A stretch of DNA of 64,000 nt, taken from contig NC_088321.1 in assembly GCF_910592395.1 (NCBI RefSeq), positions 6,388,001-6,452,000 of the forward strand. Direction: 5' to 3'. This DNA is from Lineus longissimus. Lineage: Eukaryota; Nemertea; Pilidiophora; Heteronemertea; Lineidae. A program made the translations under genes and the position numbers. Shown here piece by piece: positions 45,650 through 55,909 of the stretch. Numbering within the stretch: position 1 is the first letter of the stretch; each line of letters opens with the position of its first letter. The notes beneath the pieces are model-generated. The model saw only the letters and a program-made list of their open reading frames with translations, made no database searches and was not told the origin of the DNA.

Positions 45650-47959
45650 ATGTATTACCCATTGGAAACGAAGCATAAGAATAAGTTTACATTTGACTTC
45701 TATCACTTTGATGCCTATGTTACTGCTAACAGCTTTTTCAAAGTACAAGAAAGTGAAATCACGCCAGGGTTTTTAAAATTGAAAAACAGAGATGAATGTC
45801 TTAGACTTGAAAAAAACCCACTGACATTCTACCAGAATCAGTTTAACATGGCCGTCTGGTTCGCGACAACTGGATGTGGCATTTCACTCGAGCGCTTGAA
45901 CAGCAGCAATCAAATGACCAGATCATTTTACAGGTTCCACACCTACTATCAAATCAGAAAAATTATGAAGAACCTTGATATCCCCATTTTGGGAGAAAGC
46001 AATTTCAACGAATCAAACAATAACATAAACCGTAGGAAACTAGGCGAGTTACTAAGTGAGTTTGGCTTAAAAGACGAATTTGATTTTTCAGTGTTTGCAA
46101 ACAATGATGGATGGACTTCGTGGAGTGTACCGGATTACAATCCAAACATAACTATTCCTGGCTATTACATCAATAATTTGAAAATCAATTTCTTCTTAAT
46201 GCAAGTTCACGAGAATAGAATGCCCTCGATGTTTACAAAAGACTGGGACGCTGGGATGGATGATTTCAAGTACCCTGACAGCTTTATTAAGTGGCACGTC
46301 AAACAACAAAAGAATGTATTTGATGTCATTACACAGAAACCATGTCAAACATACCAACAATTCATGACTCTTAAGTCCTCAGGTTTCTCGAATACAGGGA
46401 TAGAAAGATTGAATGATTCCATCAGAACATATGTTTACTGTATACTGGGATCACAGGCCCTCACTAGAACCCCGATTACTGGACAGCCAGGAACAGAGTT
46501 AGACGCACAGAAGGAATTCATCAAGCTGCTAAGTGATTCAACTGAACAGCATGTGGATATCCCTACCTCAATTGCTAGATACCAGAAAGCACTGTCGGAC
46601 ACTCGCACACGATTAGACTATGTAATTGCCCCAGGTATGTACAATCATGTTCAAAAGTTTATGGACACCAGTTTTTGCACATTTTCTCAAAAACGGCTAA
46701 TCCTATTGAACCCAAATTTTCACCAATGGTGGAGAATCTTCTTGGCTATCGAATGACGTGATAGTTGATATCAGGACCAATTGCATAACAAAGTTATTAC
46801 ATAATTTTGAGAGGGATCTTTTTTTTACTTTTTTGTTAATCAATTTTTCAAAACCAAATTAACCTACAGTATATATTGCACATAGCTAAGACTTTCTGTG
46901 AAAAAAATTTGGATAAATCTCATTTCGGTTTTGAGATATATCGAAATATCAAAATTTTGATATTTTGATAATTTGATATTTTTGGGTTTTTTGCAACTGT
47001 ATCATTGAGAAGTCATACCCAAATAATGATTGGCACCAATTTAGCACAGCTAGCAACTAATATTGCTGAGAAAAGGTGGATACTTGGTAGTATGAAAATT
47101 TTCATATTATAATTTCAAGATGTTCCTTTAGTTGAAAATCAGAAAAAAATCACCATTCATTCAGGGGACATGGGTACTACTAGGATATATCGAAAAATCA
47201 GAAAAATCTCAAAATTTTCAGAATCTCAAAATTTTGATATTTTGATATATCATGAAAAGTAAATGATATTTTCAAATACTTTCTTCACAGAAAGTCTTAG
47301 CATTGTTATCTGTATGATGCAAGATTTATACTTCGATTTAAAAAAAATCAACCAAAAAGTGAAAAATAGATGCCTCTCAAAATTATGTAATAACTTTGTT
47401 ATGCAATTGGTCCTGATATCAACTATCACGTCATTCGATAGCCAGGAAGATTCTCCACCATTGGTGAATATTTGGGTTCAATAGGATTAGCCGTTTTTGA
47501 GAAAATGTGCAAAAACTGGTGTCCATAAACTTTCCGACAAGGGTGTACATCATAGGGTCTGACATGATACTCAAGATCGGTAAGATCGAGAATTACAATA
47601 ACAATATTCTGGTAGCAACTAAACACTTGAAGCCTGGTAAGAATGACATTAACAATGAAAAGACTATCCCTCCTCCATTGATGCAAGGTCAAACTGCTAA
47701 GAAAATAAGGGTTAAGACTACAACTACTACCGCACCCAAAGAACTAAGCACTGTTAAACATGAAACTAAAAAGACTGCTGAAACCAGTAAATCTGATGAG
47801 ACTAAAAAGACTGATGAAACTAAAAAGTCTGAAGAGACTAAAAAGCTTGATGAAACCAGTAAGACTGCTGTAATCAGTAAATCTGATGATACCCATGAAA
47901 CAATCAAGTTTTTACTCTATGCTGTTGTTGGCAGTTTAATTCTTATTATTGTAAAATAA
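45650..47959 (+). pseudogene. tail-anchored structural protein, block D, split by Tc1 element
   Basis: The first part (45650-46641) opens with YPLETKHKNKF and a DFYHFDAYV strand. It contains FNMAVWFATTGCGISLE, SFYRFHTYYQIRKIM and ERLNDSIRTYVYCILGSQ. A Tc1-like element interrupts it at a TA. After the insertion, in the frame that the alignment to block E requires, come a conserved MILKIGKIENYNN patch and a Thr/Lys/Glu-repeat stalk (KTDETKKSEETKK). A C-terminal membrane helix (IKFLLYAVVGSLILIIVK) ends directly at the stop. The partner gene in block E (62952-64000) has the same order: NESIRTYVYCILGAQ, then TIEGYNN, stalk and membrane end. I infer a large membrane-anchored virion surface protein. 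Confidence 0.65.
46642..47545. mobile_element. Tc1/mariner-type foldback element, copy 2
   Basis: A 904-bp insertion with TA at 46640-46641 and 47546-47547. Ends are CAATCATGTTCAAAAG and the complement of CACCCTTGTCGGAAAG; the inward TIR continues through GTTTATGGACACCAG to more than 150 bp. It is the same family as 3751-4665. Removal of the insertion plus one TA would put the two coding parts of the structural gene in register, which supports a simple insertion. Confidence 0.85.
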
Positions 47960-48981
47960 ATGGCTGAATGAGGAGAAGATGTTCAAATGGAGGGCTTAGA
48001 CAATTATCAATTTTTTGAAAATAACAGTAGAACTGCTGAAACATCATTTAAGGAATTGAACCCGAGGCGGAGGACCTTGGTTGAGTTACCAAGACACTCT
48101 CGGGTGGAGCTAAAATACAGTCCAAACCCGAGCTGACAGGCGAGGGTTTGGACGAAGTTTGGACAATTTCTATTCTAAAATACCTCAAACTTAAAAAGAT
48201 AGGCCACGAAAATAACTTGAATATGTGCGAATTTGGCAAATTCCATCTATCGCCGGCCCGGCCGGAGCGCCGGTAGCGCCATTGTTTACATTAATACGGC
48301 AACGTTACAGAAAATGAGACATGTACATTTTGTACAGCGCGCATAGGAAGTCCGCATCGGCTCGCTCAAGTGATGCTAAAATCTGCGCAAATGGGCTATT
48401 TGGAGCGTTTTTCTCGGCAAATATGTGTAGTGCTCATTAAAAAACTTAGGGTGGTTGATGCTTCCTTGACTGATTTGTGTTTGAAGCAGTGTTTTGAGCG
48501 CCTCAAACTTCTGAAGTGAGCCGAAATTCCATTGACGTGACGTGTGCATGGTTTCCACATTTTAGTGCAACCCGAGGGAACTTTGGTAGAGCATCTTGGT
48601 TGCGTGTCCAAAACACTCCACTCTCAGAACGAGGCTTATGCATTTTCCATTTAAAAGTTGACTTTACGGTACCAAGGTATTTTAGAATAATTATCCCAAT
48701 GCTTGATGATGACACAACTTACAACATAAATGGAAGAAATTTGACTGCTGAAACTACCTTTTCAACTCCAGAAAGAGTAAGAAGTATTGACTCTCATTTA
48801 GTAAGACAGGAGTTAAATTACACTGTAACTTGATAAGGCATTGAGAGAAACAGGATGGAAATATGATAAGAATAAACTGAGTTATCTTGGACCACGCATT
48901 ATGGTTTATTCACAAGACCTGTACTACATACCGACACAAGAAGAACTTGATTGGTTGTCACTTACAGACAAACAAAGATAA
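47960..48981 (+). pseudogene. unknown small protein gene, block D, interrupted
   Basis: The ATG at 47960 overlaps the upstream stop (AATAAATG). A TGA three codons later breaks it, after which an acidic, Asn-rich frame (NYQFFENNSRTAETSF) runs to about 48060. A foreign stretch of about 0.6 kb intervenes. It contains the inverted pair at 48171-48185 / 48675-48689 (TATTCTAAAATACCT). Coding resumes at about 48690 with DDDTTYNINGRNLTAE and, after a frameshift near 48830, YYIPTQEELDWLSLTDKQR, ending at the TAA before 48982. The function is unknown. Confidence 0.4.
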
Positions 48982-49914
48982 ATGATGTACATGTACAAGA
49001 TTCCCTATGATGGGACACCTTATGGTATTCGCTCAACTAAGGATAAAGGAAGCTTCTATTCTGAATCAACTTTAAAGAAAGATTATGGCACAAAATTCAT
49101 TAAACTTTTGAAAGACCTAATTCAACCAGGCCCGACAGAGGCAATTGAAATGCCTAACATGGAATGTCATTCACCAAGAAGGGAAACTCAATCTGTAACC
49201 CCTGAAACACAGACAGTAATTGATGAGATTAACACTTCACCTAAACCCATAGATAAGTTGATAGATGCGACTGAACAAGAATTAAGTGCATTAGGTTTTA
49301 CAGATAACGCTTTGAGAGAAATTAGAGGGTTAAAACAAGCTGGGGATGATCGTGCAGCAGTTAAGAGGGAGAAAGATATGAAAATAGAAAACCTAGAAGA
49401 AACACTTAACAATCTAAAAAGAGACTATGCTAACGCAAAGGAAGATGCTAACGCAAAGGAAGAGCTAAGCAGAGAAATTGAGAAAGTGAAAGAGGAACTG
49501 AATAGAGAACATGGCAAGGTATTTGAATTAGACAGCGAAGCTGAAAGCAGTGCAAAAAGACTGAAACGTTTGATCACTGATGTCTTGAAGAAACCAGATT
49601 CAGAGATTTCACTCAAGGACAGAATCAAGTTACTTTTTAAGGTTGAAGGCCTTACAATTGCTGCAATAGTTGCTGCAGTTACTATGATACTGACCACTTT
49701 AGGTCTTAGTATCAGTAATGCTTTGAAACCTGTGACTAAACCAGGACCTCCAACTCCTACGCCACCAAGTCCGGATAAACCACCATCAACCATGAAATCA
49801 GTTGGTGCAGTTGTTGGATTTATGGCCGAACATCTAGTCATTCTAGTGATTGTTGTTGTTAGCTCCATAATTTATGGTTTAATAGAAGGTGTTAAAGCTG
49901 TTAAGTCAAATTAA
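48982..49914 (+). CDS. coiled-coil bitopic membrane protein, block D (intact)
   Basis: The 310-residue frame begins MMYMYKIPYDGTPYGIRST, a motif-like N-terminus probably conserved in this family. It passes through a Pro-rich linker and a long Glu/Lys coiled coil (about 95-200). A basic RLITDVLKKPDSEIS region follows, then a first membrane segment (AAIVAAVTMILTTLGLSI), a PTPPSPDKPP proline linker and a second membrane helix (VILVIVVVSSIIYGLIEG). The block B fragment at 34790-35135 matches the middle. It lies directly upstream of the capsid gene on the same strand. A fibre, spike or scaffold function is possible but undetermined. Confidence 0.6.
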   Translation: MMYMYKIPYDGTPYGIRSTKDKGSFYSESTLKKDYGTKFIKLLKDLIQPGPTEAIEMPNMECHSPRRETQSVTPETQTVIDEINTSPKPIDKLIDATEQELSALGFTDNALREIRGLKQAGDDRAAVKREKDMKIENLEETLNNLKRDYANAKEDANAKEELSREIEKVKEELNREHGKVFELDSEAESSAKRLKRLITDVLKKPDSEISLKDRIKLLFKVEGLTIAAIVAAVTMILTTLGLSISNALKPVTKPGPPTPTPPSPDKPPSTMKSVGAVVGFMAEHLVILVIVVVSSIIYGLIEGVKAVKSN

Positions 49915-49943
49915 TGATTGATTTTTCATGTAAATTAAATAGA

Positions 49944-51199
49944 ATGACAACTGGAGTACTGCTCAACACTAAAAGGAGTCATAAGATTCCACTCGGATTA
50001 AAGGCCGAGAGAAATCATCACATTATTACACACAATCCGTCTCCTGCTAATTCAAAATAAACATTGTACATTAGAATACCTGTTTTAAGAGAAAATACGT
50101 TCTTTGTACCCAGATCTCTTTTTCTGTCAGCTGATGTCACCATTTCTGGTGATTCCAAGAACAGTGTGGTTAACAATCTCGGCAGAAACCTGTTATCCAA
50201 GATGGTGGTAAAATGGGGAACGGAACAGATATTTGATTTCAATGAATACAGTCATTATTCGACTTTTAAAGATTTGTGGTTAACAGAGGAGGTAAGGAAC
50301 GACAGGGTTTTTCAAGGTATTCAGTCAGAAAATCTTAGAAAGTTGAGATCAGGTGTGGCAGAAGCCGACGTTACCGGTGAAACCAGCGATGAGAAAACAC
50401 TGAAGAAAGTGTTTGGAACCAAGTACAAGATACCGTTAGATTTTGAACTATTTTTCAAGTATGCTCCATTTTACAAGTTTCCAATTCAAGAGGATGTGAT
50501 CATCGAGATTACGTTAGCGCCAAAGGAGGAGATCATCGTTACCAGCACAACTGCAAACATGAATTACAAACTTGAAATATCAGTTTTGAATATGACACTG
50601 TTACTAACAAGGGATTAGCCAATACGCTTACAAACAAGTACAATTCAGGTTTCTCCATCTATTACGACTGGGTAGATCACTTCAAAACTGTCAACGTAAC
50701 GGCCAATGAAACGCTGATCAACGAGAACATCAATTTTCCTCGAATGTCCATAAAAGGACTATTACTTCTCTTCATCTCTGATTACACTGATGGTTCAAGA
50801 GATTCTGAAAAGTTTGAAAATCCTAACATCACAAAAGTGCAAATAACCATCGAAGGAGTTGCTAATCAGGTGTTTCCAGAAGGAATGAGAATGCTAGATC
50901 AATGGGATGAGATCAAGAAACACTTCATGACCGAAGACTTAAAGAAAACTTACGACTGCAACTTGTCTATGAAAAAGTACAATGGAGACTCGAATAACTA
51001 CGGGCTTTGGTTGGACCTGAGAACTACAGAAGACAACATATTACACAGATCGGGCAAAAAGCTTCAAAACACTAAAGATGGTATTCAATTGTCGATAACA
51101 AAAGAATCTGGAAAGGGTCCATACAAAATGCACATATTTGTGATTTCTGACGCTCAAGTTAACATTCAAAATTCACAGATTGCTTCCTTGCAACATTAA
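49944..51199 (+). pseudogene. major capsid protein, block D
   Basis: Double-jelly-roll-type capsid gene, about 418 codons. Landmarks are ITHNPSPANS, FFVPRSLFLSADVTIS, STFKDLWLTEEVRNDRV, KYKIPLDFELFFKYAPFYKF, then MSIKGLLLLFISDY, FENPNITKVQITIEGV, DEIKKHFMTEDLKKT and GLWLDLRTTEDN. The same order appears in the intact 405-residue block E gene (57539-58756): DFWLTEKQRKNRV, IPIESELFDTHTPFYP, NPDITNVTITSEGI, DEIKRHYMTEDLKQT and LYIDLRSTQDN. Lesions are a TAA at 50058-50060 and a frameshift around 50575-50585. Otherwise it is complete, so this element was lost recently. Confidence 0.8.
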
Positions 51200-51220
51200 G
51201 ATTATTTTACAGTCAAATAA

Positions 51221-51456
51221 ATGGAAACACCAGGAAAGAAGGAAATCATCATACACTGTACCAAAGTGCGTTATTGTCAACGGCAACAATTGGTTACTCT
51301 TATTCACTTAAGAGATTCTTGAGAATTACCATTGGCCCGCCAAGTCAAGCAAACTTAGAAGAGATTCTGAAACTTGGCGGAACTGTAGCAGTAAGTAATG
51401 TAACATTGGAATACTTTTACGATCAAGGTATTTTACCCAGAAACATAATCAAGTAG
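51221..51456 (+). pseudogene. unknown small gene between capsid and minor-capsid genes, block D
   Basis: The ATG at 51221 (AATAAATG) gives 33 codons ending at 51322. An overlapping second frame (51274-51456) carries SYSLKRFLRITIGPPSQ, LGGTVAVSNVTLEYFYD and a final PRNIIK. The two frames probably represent one gene of about 75 codons with a shift near 51270. The function is unknown. Confidence 0.4.
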
Positions 51457-51472
51457 AATTTAACTGCAATAA

Positions 51473-51853
51473 ATGAAAACCGTGGTGTACATTAATTCAA
51501 GTGACTACCCAGAACAGAAATCACATGATGTAACCATACATCTTAACACTGAAATTCAGAATGTTATTAGTGTCAGTTTGACATTTGCAGGTATACCTTG
51601 TACATTCTACAACATAAGTGAAGCAAAACAAAATAACGAAATAAAGTTTCGCGGATTTTCGTTGACAGTTATCACAATACCCGATGGTCTCTATGACCTA
51701 GAAAGCTTTTCAAAGGTGCTTGCAAATGAATTGAAAGAAAAGAGTTTAAGCAGCAATGCTGTTAAGTTTGATGTTGATGAACACACTGGTAAGGCAGTAA
51801 TGAAGATGCTTAAGAGAAGAAATGCGGATCTTACCGCAATTGGTGACTCCTGA
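51473..51853 (+). pseudogene. minor-capsid (penton-like) protein, N-terminal part, block D
   Basis: 126 codons from an AATAAATG start: TVVYINSSDYPEQKSHDVTI, SVSLTFAGIPCTFYNIS and TVITIPDGLYDLESFSKVLA. The pattern of opening strand, hydrophobic strand, turn and IPDGLYDLE corresponds to the start of the 8214-8993 gene. After residue 126 a TGA cuts it off, and the KPSD ... NFxG part seen at 8214 and 27136 is absent. Fold assignment is inference. Confidence 0.55.
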
Positions 51854-51905
51854 AATTAACATGTTGTGTGGCCCGAAAACTAGTATGTCTTTTGCCTTCA
51901 TTTAA

Positions 51906-53038
51906 ATGATTAAAACAGAACTAAAAGACCCAGACAAAGTCCAGTCGAACCCAGACAACATCGAACAGTATCTGAGAGATTTGTACTACAATCCTGAAAG
52001 TCCTGTGGCTTACAGTTCATTAAGTAAGATATGGAAACAAGTAAGGAAGATAAAAAATTTATCAGGTACAAGGAAGTAAAAGAATTTCTAGACACACTAC
52101 CAACTCACCAACTACACTAACCGGCCATTAAGAAATTAACGTTCCGAAAGACAATGGTATCTTACATCGATCAACAATGGCAAGCAGATCTTGTGGACAT
52201 GCAAAAATTTGAGAAACAAAATAAAGGCAACATATTCATTTTGACAGTAATTGACCTATTCAGTCGCTATGCTTGGGCTATGGCCGTTAAGAGCAAGAGA
52301 GGAGAAGAAATCAGAGATGCATTTAAAGTGATCTTTGAGAAGGCTAAACCAGAGACAATCCAATTTGACGAAGGCAATGAGTTCTACAACCAACACTTCA
52401 AAAAACTCTTGACAGAAAACAACATAGAGTGGTTCTCTACATTTTCAAGTAAGAAGGCAGCAGTTGTGGAAAGATTAAACAGAACTTTAAAGGATAAAAT
52501 GTGGAAATATTTCACCGCAAAGGAAACTGACAAGTGGGTCGATGTCTTAGATGACTTGGTGAGCGGCTACAACAACTCATTTCACTCCTCAATAGGGATG
52601 AAACCAATTGACGCCAGAAAGAGGGAGAATGAAGGAACTGTCTGGTACAACCTCTACGGCCTACATCTTAAAGAAACATTTAGAGAACCGAAGTACAAGG
52701 TTGGCGACAGCGTCATAATTTCAAAGTACAAGACTATTTTCGACAAAGGCTACTTGCCCAATTGCACTGAAGAAGTCTTTCAAATAAGACAGATAGTATT
52801 CACTCATCCAATTGTCTACAAACTTGAAGATTACCAAAAGGAAGAAATTCAAGGATATTTTTACGAACAAGAATTAAGTTATGTTCCCAACCCTGACCAA
52901 CTAGAGTACAAAATAGAGAAGATAATGAGGTACAAGACCACTAAAGGTAAAAAATACGGATTAGTGAAATGGAAAGGCTACAGTGACAAATTCAATGAAT
53001 GGTTGCCAATTTCAGACATAAAAAGCCTAAAAACATAA
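51906..53038 (+). pseudogene. retroviral-type integrase with chromodomain, block D
   Basis: The gene starts at ATG 51906 (DLYYNPESPVAYSSLSK N-terminal region). It shifts frame near 52075 and has a TAA near 52120 within LPTHQLH-x-PAIKK. From 52154 a 294-codon frame is open. Catalytic residues are D12 in QWQADLVDM, D72 in FDEGNEF and E106 in VVERLNRTL of that frame (DDE). A chromodomain-like end reads YKIEKIMRYKTTKGKKYGLVKWKGY...NEWLPISDI, which reads histone marks in related integrases. The intact catalytic part with a short broken N-terminus indicates recent decay. Confidence 0.8.
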
Positions 53039-53061
53039 TTGAGAAAGATTTTATCCTTTAA

Positions 53062-53664
53062 ATGGAGAGTCAAATAATAGTGAACAACTATTGTACAGTA
53101 AATGTTAATTTAGGGACAGGTGAGGAATGTGTTAAGTGCGATGCATCTAAATTTGAAAGTCAATTTGAAAAGAACAGAAGAGGCAAGTTACTGGACTACT
53201 GTAAATCATGTGGTACCAAAACAAAGACATGCGGTAAATGTGGAGAAGTGAAATTACTAAGCGATGGTGAATTCGGTAAAGAAGGAAAAAGAGGCAAATG
53301 TAGAGCTTGTTTTAATTCATACTACAAAGGTTATCTTAGACAGAGTGGTAATTATGACCAACACAAAGTCAGAGTTGGCCTCAACAGAATAGCCAAAGAA
53401 GATGGATCTCCTAATTCGGCATTTTGTCTAGGTTGTTCCAATGATTTCTTCAGGGATTGGTTAAACTACCAAAGGGGTCTATCACAAATAGTAGATGAGG
53501 AGTTGGATCATGTTCTACCAATCAAGGAATCAAAGATCACCCAGAACTGTGTTACTCTTGGTTTAACATGCGGCCAATGTCTAAAACACAAAACAGACAG
53601 AAAAGTGCCACAGTCGACTGGAGGATTTTCAAAGAGCAATTGGACCGCTCAATTAACTTTATGA
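53062..53664 (+). CDS. HNH endonuclease with multiple zinc ribbons, block D
   Basis: The 200-residue frame (TTTAAATG start) carries five Cys pairs: C23/C26, C47/C50, C57/C60, C80/C83 and C122/C125. An HNH-type core follows: EELDHVLPI (D149, H150), QNCVTLGL and CGQCLKHKT (C170, C173, H176). The arrangement resembles the HNH/endonuclease VII superfamily, which cleaves branched or double-stranded DNA. It lies between the integrase and an overlapping downstream gene (ATG at 53577). It may resolve replication or packaging intermediates. The frame is undamaged. Confidence 0.7.
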   Translation: MESQIIVNNYCTVNVNLGTGEECVKCDASKFESQFEKNRRGKLLDYCKSCGTKTKTCGKCGEVKLLSDGEFGKEGKRGKCRACFNSYYKGYLRQSGNYDQHKVRVGLNRIAKEDGSPNSAFCLGCSNDFFRDWLNYQRGLSQIVDEELDHVLPIKESKITQNCVTLGLTCGQCLKHKTDRKVPQSTGGFSKSNWTAQLTL

Positions 53665-53861
53665 TCAACAAGCATAATGAAAACTGGTTTGTCTATCGAG
53701 ACGAAAACGTGAAAGAAGAGTGGAGAAGGATAACAAACAAGTATTTTGGGTTTTATCCCGAGTTTTGCAATAAGTTTCTACTTAATGATATTGTGTTATC
53801 AAACACCGTCATATTTCAAAATGGATTAAACCAACAAGAAGCAGTCAATTTTATTATGTAG
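53577..53861 (+). CDS. MxKTxNRQK-family small protein, block D
   Basis: The ATG at 53577 lies inside the HNH gene in the -1 frame; the block C homologue starts at the equivalent M-x-K-T, so this start is preferred over ATG 53568. The 94-codon product has IFKEQLDRSI, NENWFVYRDENVKEEWRRIT and a C-terminal FLLNDIVLSNTVIFQNG. The frame stays partly homologous past its TAG to about 53972, where TFSTPEDLRHTF pairs with the block C TPEDVERTF. The family is unknown. The overlap suggests translational coupling with the HNH gene. Confidence 0.55.
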   Translation: MSKTQNRQKSATVDWRIFKEQLDRSINFMINKHNENWFVYRDENVKEEWRRITNKYFGFYPEFCNKFLLNDIVLSNTVIFQNGLNQQEAVNFIM

Positions 53862-53974
53862 TTGAATGTGAAAGTTTCAAGTCTAAATCATAATTTAATG
53901 GCAGTAACATTTTCTACGCCAGAGGATTTAAGGCATACATTTCAACTGGCGACTTATTCACCATATTTTTAAAC

Positions 53975-54095
53975 TGAAAACTTTATTGTACATTAGATTA
54001 TTGAACTTTATTGTGCATTAGATTATTAAACTTTATTGTACATTAGATTATTTTAAAATTGAACTCTAGATTATTAAACTTTATTGTAGTAATAA
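53975..54095 (+). repeat. ~25-bp AT-rich tandem repeat
   Basis: Three to four copies of a unit close to AACTTTATTGTACATTAGAT plus TATT are present, the last ones degenerate. It lies immediately upstream of the MNRTWGYT-family gene, like the 31-bp array in block C. Confidence 0.75.
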
Positions 54096-54117
54096 ATTGA
54101 TTTTTTCATCTGAATAA

Positions 54118-54679
54118 ATGAATAGAACTTGGGGTTACACATGAGGAAACCAGCCCTGTAAAATATTTAGTCGCCCTCCAACTTCAAGTACCCCGCTGAT
54201 ACTACACACAGTGATGATCGGCATATTTACCTTATCTACCTAATGGCCAGCGTAACCAGTGATAACACTCATGACTAATTTACTGTGATGAGGCAAAATT
54301 AGAAGTAATTTGGTCGACTACAAGGCAACCAGGATGTGATAGCAAGATCGTTTATGTAACAACATATGTTGACCTCAGCCTTTGGTCCGGCAACTCAGCA
54401 GGAGGTTACCTGGCTCAGATAAGCTGAGAGCTAAAGTCAATAAACTATTCCTAAGAAACTCTCCCCTCATCAAATATCCATCCCCCGGCATCTAAGGCAT
54501 TTTCCATTAGTTGGTGGGGGATGGTTAGGAGAGAATTTTTACAGGGCTGGTTTCCTCATGCAAAACGACCACGTAATTGGAAAGAAAGATTAGAACAATT
54601 TCACAGAAAATTAGAGGCAGAAAAGGCAAAGTTGGAGACTGTGCCCGAAAAACCTTCAAAACCTGCTGTAGTAGTGTAA
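54118..54679 (+). pseudogene. MNRTWGYT-family protein, block D, split by a MITE
   Basis: An AATAAATG start at 54118 gives MNRTWGYT, then the MITE at 54140-54560. After it, KRPRNWKERLEQF and a charged helix (LEAEKAKLETVPEKPSKP) end at a stop near 54679. It parallels the block C and A genes, but the distal IKPIVTK/GSTN part is missing, replaced by a 27-bp minisatellite. Confidence 0.55.
54140..54560. mobile_element. 421-bp MITE in the MNRTWGYT gene
   Basis: The ends are perfect 24-bp inverted repeats starting CATGAGGAAACCAGCCCTGT. No clear target duplication is visible. Comparison with block C (GGATACACC...AAGAGACCA) shows the element sits cleanly between GGTTACA and CAAAACG. No coding capacity is seen. 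Confidence 0.8.
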
Positions 54680-54721
54680 AAGTGATAGTTCTGGGACACC
54701 TGGGGTTTGACTGGGTTTTTA

Positions 54722-55128
54722 TTCAGTCAAATCCTAGTCAAACAATTATTCAGTCAAATCCTAGTCAAACAATTATTCAGTCAAATCCTAGTCAAACAAT
54801 TATTCAGTCAAATCCTAGTCAAACAATTATTCAGTCAAATCCTAGTCAAACAATTATTCGGTCAAATCCTAGTCAAACAATTATTCAGTCAAATCCTAGT
54901 CAAATAATTATTCAGTCAAATCCTAGTCAAACAATTATTCAGTCAAATCCTAGTCAAACAATTATTCAGTCAAATCCTAGTCAAACAATTATTCAGTCAA
55001 ATCCTAGTCAAACATTATTCAGTCAAATCCTAGTCAAACAATTATTCAGTCAAATCCTAGTCAAAAAATTATTCAGTCAAATCCTAGTCAAAACATTATT
55101 CATTTTTATTCAGTCAAATCCTAGTACA
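54722..55128 (+). repeat. 27-bp minisatellite (about 15 copies)
   Basis: Fifteen copies of a unit read as ATTATTCAGTCAAATCCTAG plus TCAAACA, in frame as SNPSQTIIQ repeats in one reading frame. Four distal copies have single-base length changes that shift the frame. It is not interspersed with unique spacers. It lies between block D and block E. Confidence 0.85.
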
Positions 55129-55149
55129 CAACCAGGTGAGGGTTCTAGC

Positions 55150-55212
55150 TCGCTGCGCTCGCCACACTCGTCGCTAAAGGAGAAAACACTCGCTGCGCTC
55201 GCGACCGCGCTT
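55150..55212. repeat. GC-rich CTCGCTGCGCTCG motif pair, start of block E
   Basis: In AT-rich surroundings, TCGCTGCGCTCGCCACACTC and CACTCGCTGCGCTCGCGACC occur within 60 bp, just upstream of the first block E gene. Related words recur at 55270-55292, 59268-59290 and 63171-63207. The motif is partly palindromic. A regulatory or replication role is possible but not demonstrated. Confidence 0.5.
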
Positions 55213-55248
55213 TAAAAACGATATCTAATAGATTTTTTTGTATAGAAA

Positions 55249-55695
55249 ATGACCCATATCATCAGATCCACCACACACGCCGCTAGCGCTTCAAAAAAGA
55301 ATAGAGATCCTAGATATTCAAAAAATAACAATCTAACAGACTATTCCTCATCCAAAGATGAACTTAGAGATATAGAAGATTGTTCATCTGAGGAGGACTA
55401 TCTTTCGTGGGGGGAATTAGATGCCAAAATTCAACCTCCAGAATCAGAGTTAATCACATGGAAAGAAGTTCCTTTAAACGTGTGGTATAAGATTGTAGGG
55501 AAAGAGCAGAAGATTACCAAACACGGAGAGGCGTTAATCCTCACTCTAAAATATAGAAAGTTGCAGCCCTTGAAAACTTTTTCAACATCGTTGATCAAAC
55601 GAGATTTAGAAGCGAATCCTAACTTGAATTATATAATATCGTTAGGAAAACCTAAAGGGAAAAAGTATTACGCGTTTAAATTAGTGCAAGGATAA
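55249..55695 (+). CDS. OB-fold-like DNA-binding protein, block E
   Basis: A 148-codon intact frame. The N-terminal 60 residues are Ser/Lys/Asp-rich and disordered, with DYSSSKDELRDIEDCSSEED. The C-terminal part has the barrel-like pattern ELITWKEVPLNVWYKIVGKEQ, HGEALILTLKY, KTFSTSLIKRDLE and KPKGKKYYAFKLV. It matches, by pattern, the block D OB-like copies (DIGERYEVKDI, EITLVF, DLPKRY, YFVYKGK). A single-strand-binding role in replication is inferred. It is the first gene of block E. Confidence 0.5.
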   Translation: MTHIIRSTTHAASASKKNRDPRYSKNNNLTDYSSSKDELRDIEDCSSEEDYLSWGELDAKIQPPESELITWKEVPLNVWYKIVGKEQKITKHGEALILTLKYRKLQPLKTFSTSLIKRDLEANPNLNYIISLGKPKGKKYYAFKLVQG

Positions 55696-55909
55696 AATGG
55701 TATAATTTTATAAGAAGTGTTACGTTCTTATAAAGTTACACTATTTAATGAATTTTTGAAAAAGAATAAATGATTGTTCTATCTATCGAGATCTATTACC
55801 TTACCTCTCTTTTGATACGCGGAAGAAACTTTTAAGTCCTCAACCAAAAATCATACCAAAAATTAAACCTCTTTTAACGTTTGATACATTAGAAGAAATT
55901 CCAATCAAC

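Noticed and set aside
54722-55128. repetitive protein of about 212 residues (SNPSQTIIQ repeats)
   Set aside because: Length changes shift the frame between copies, and the frame exists because the unit is 27 bp; no sign of translation.
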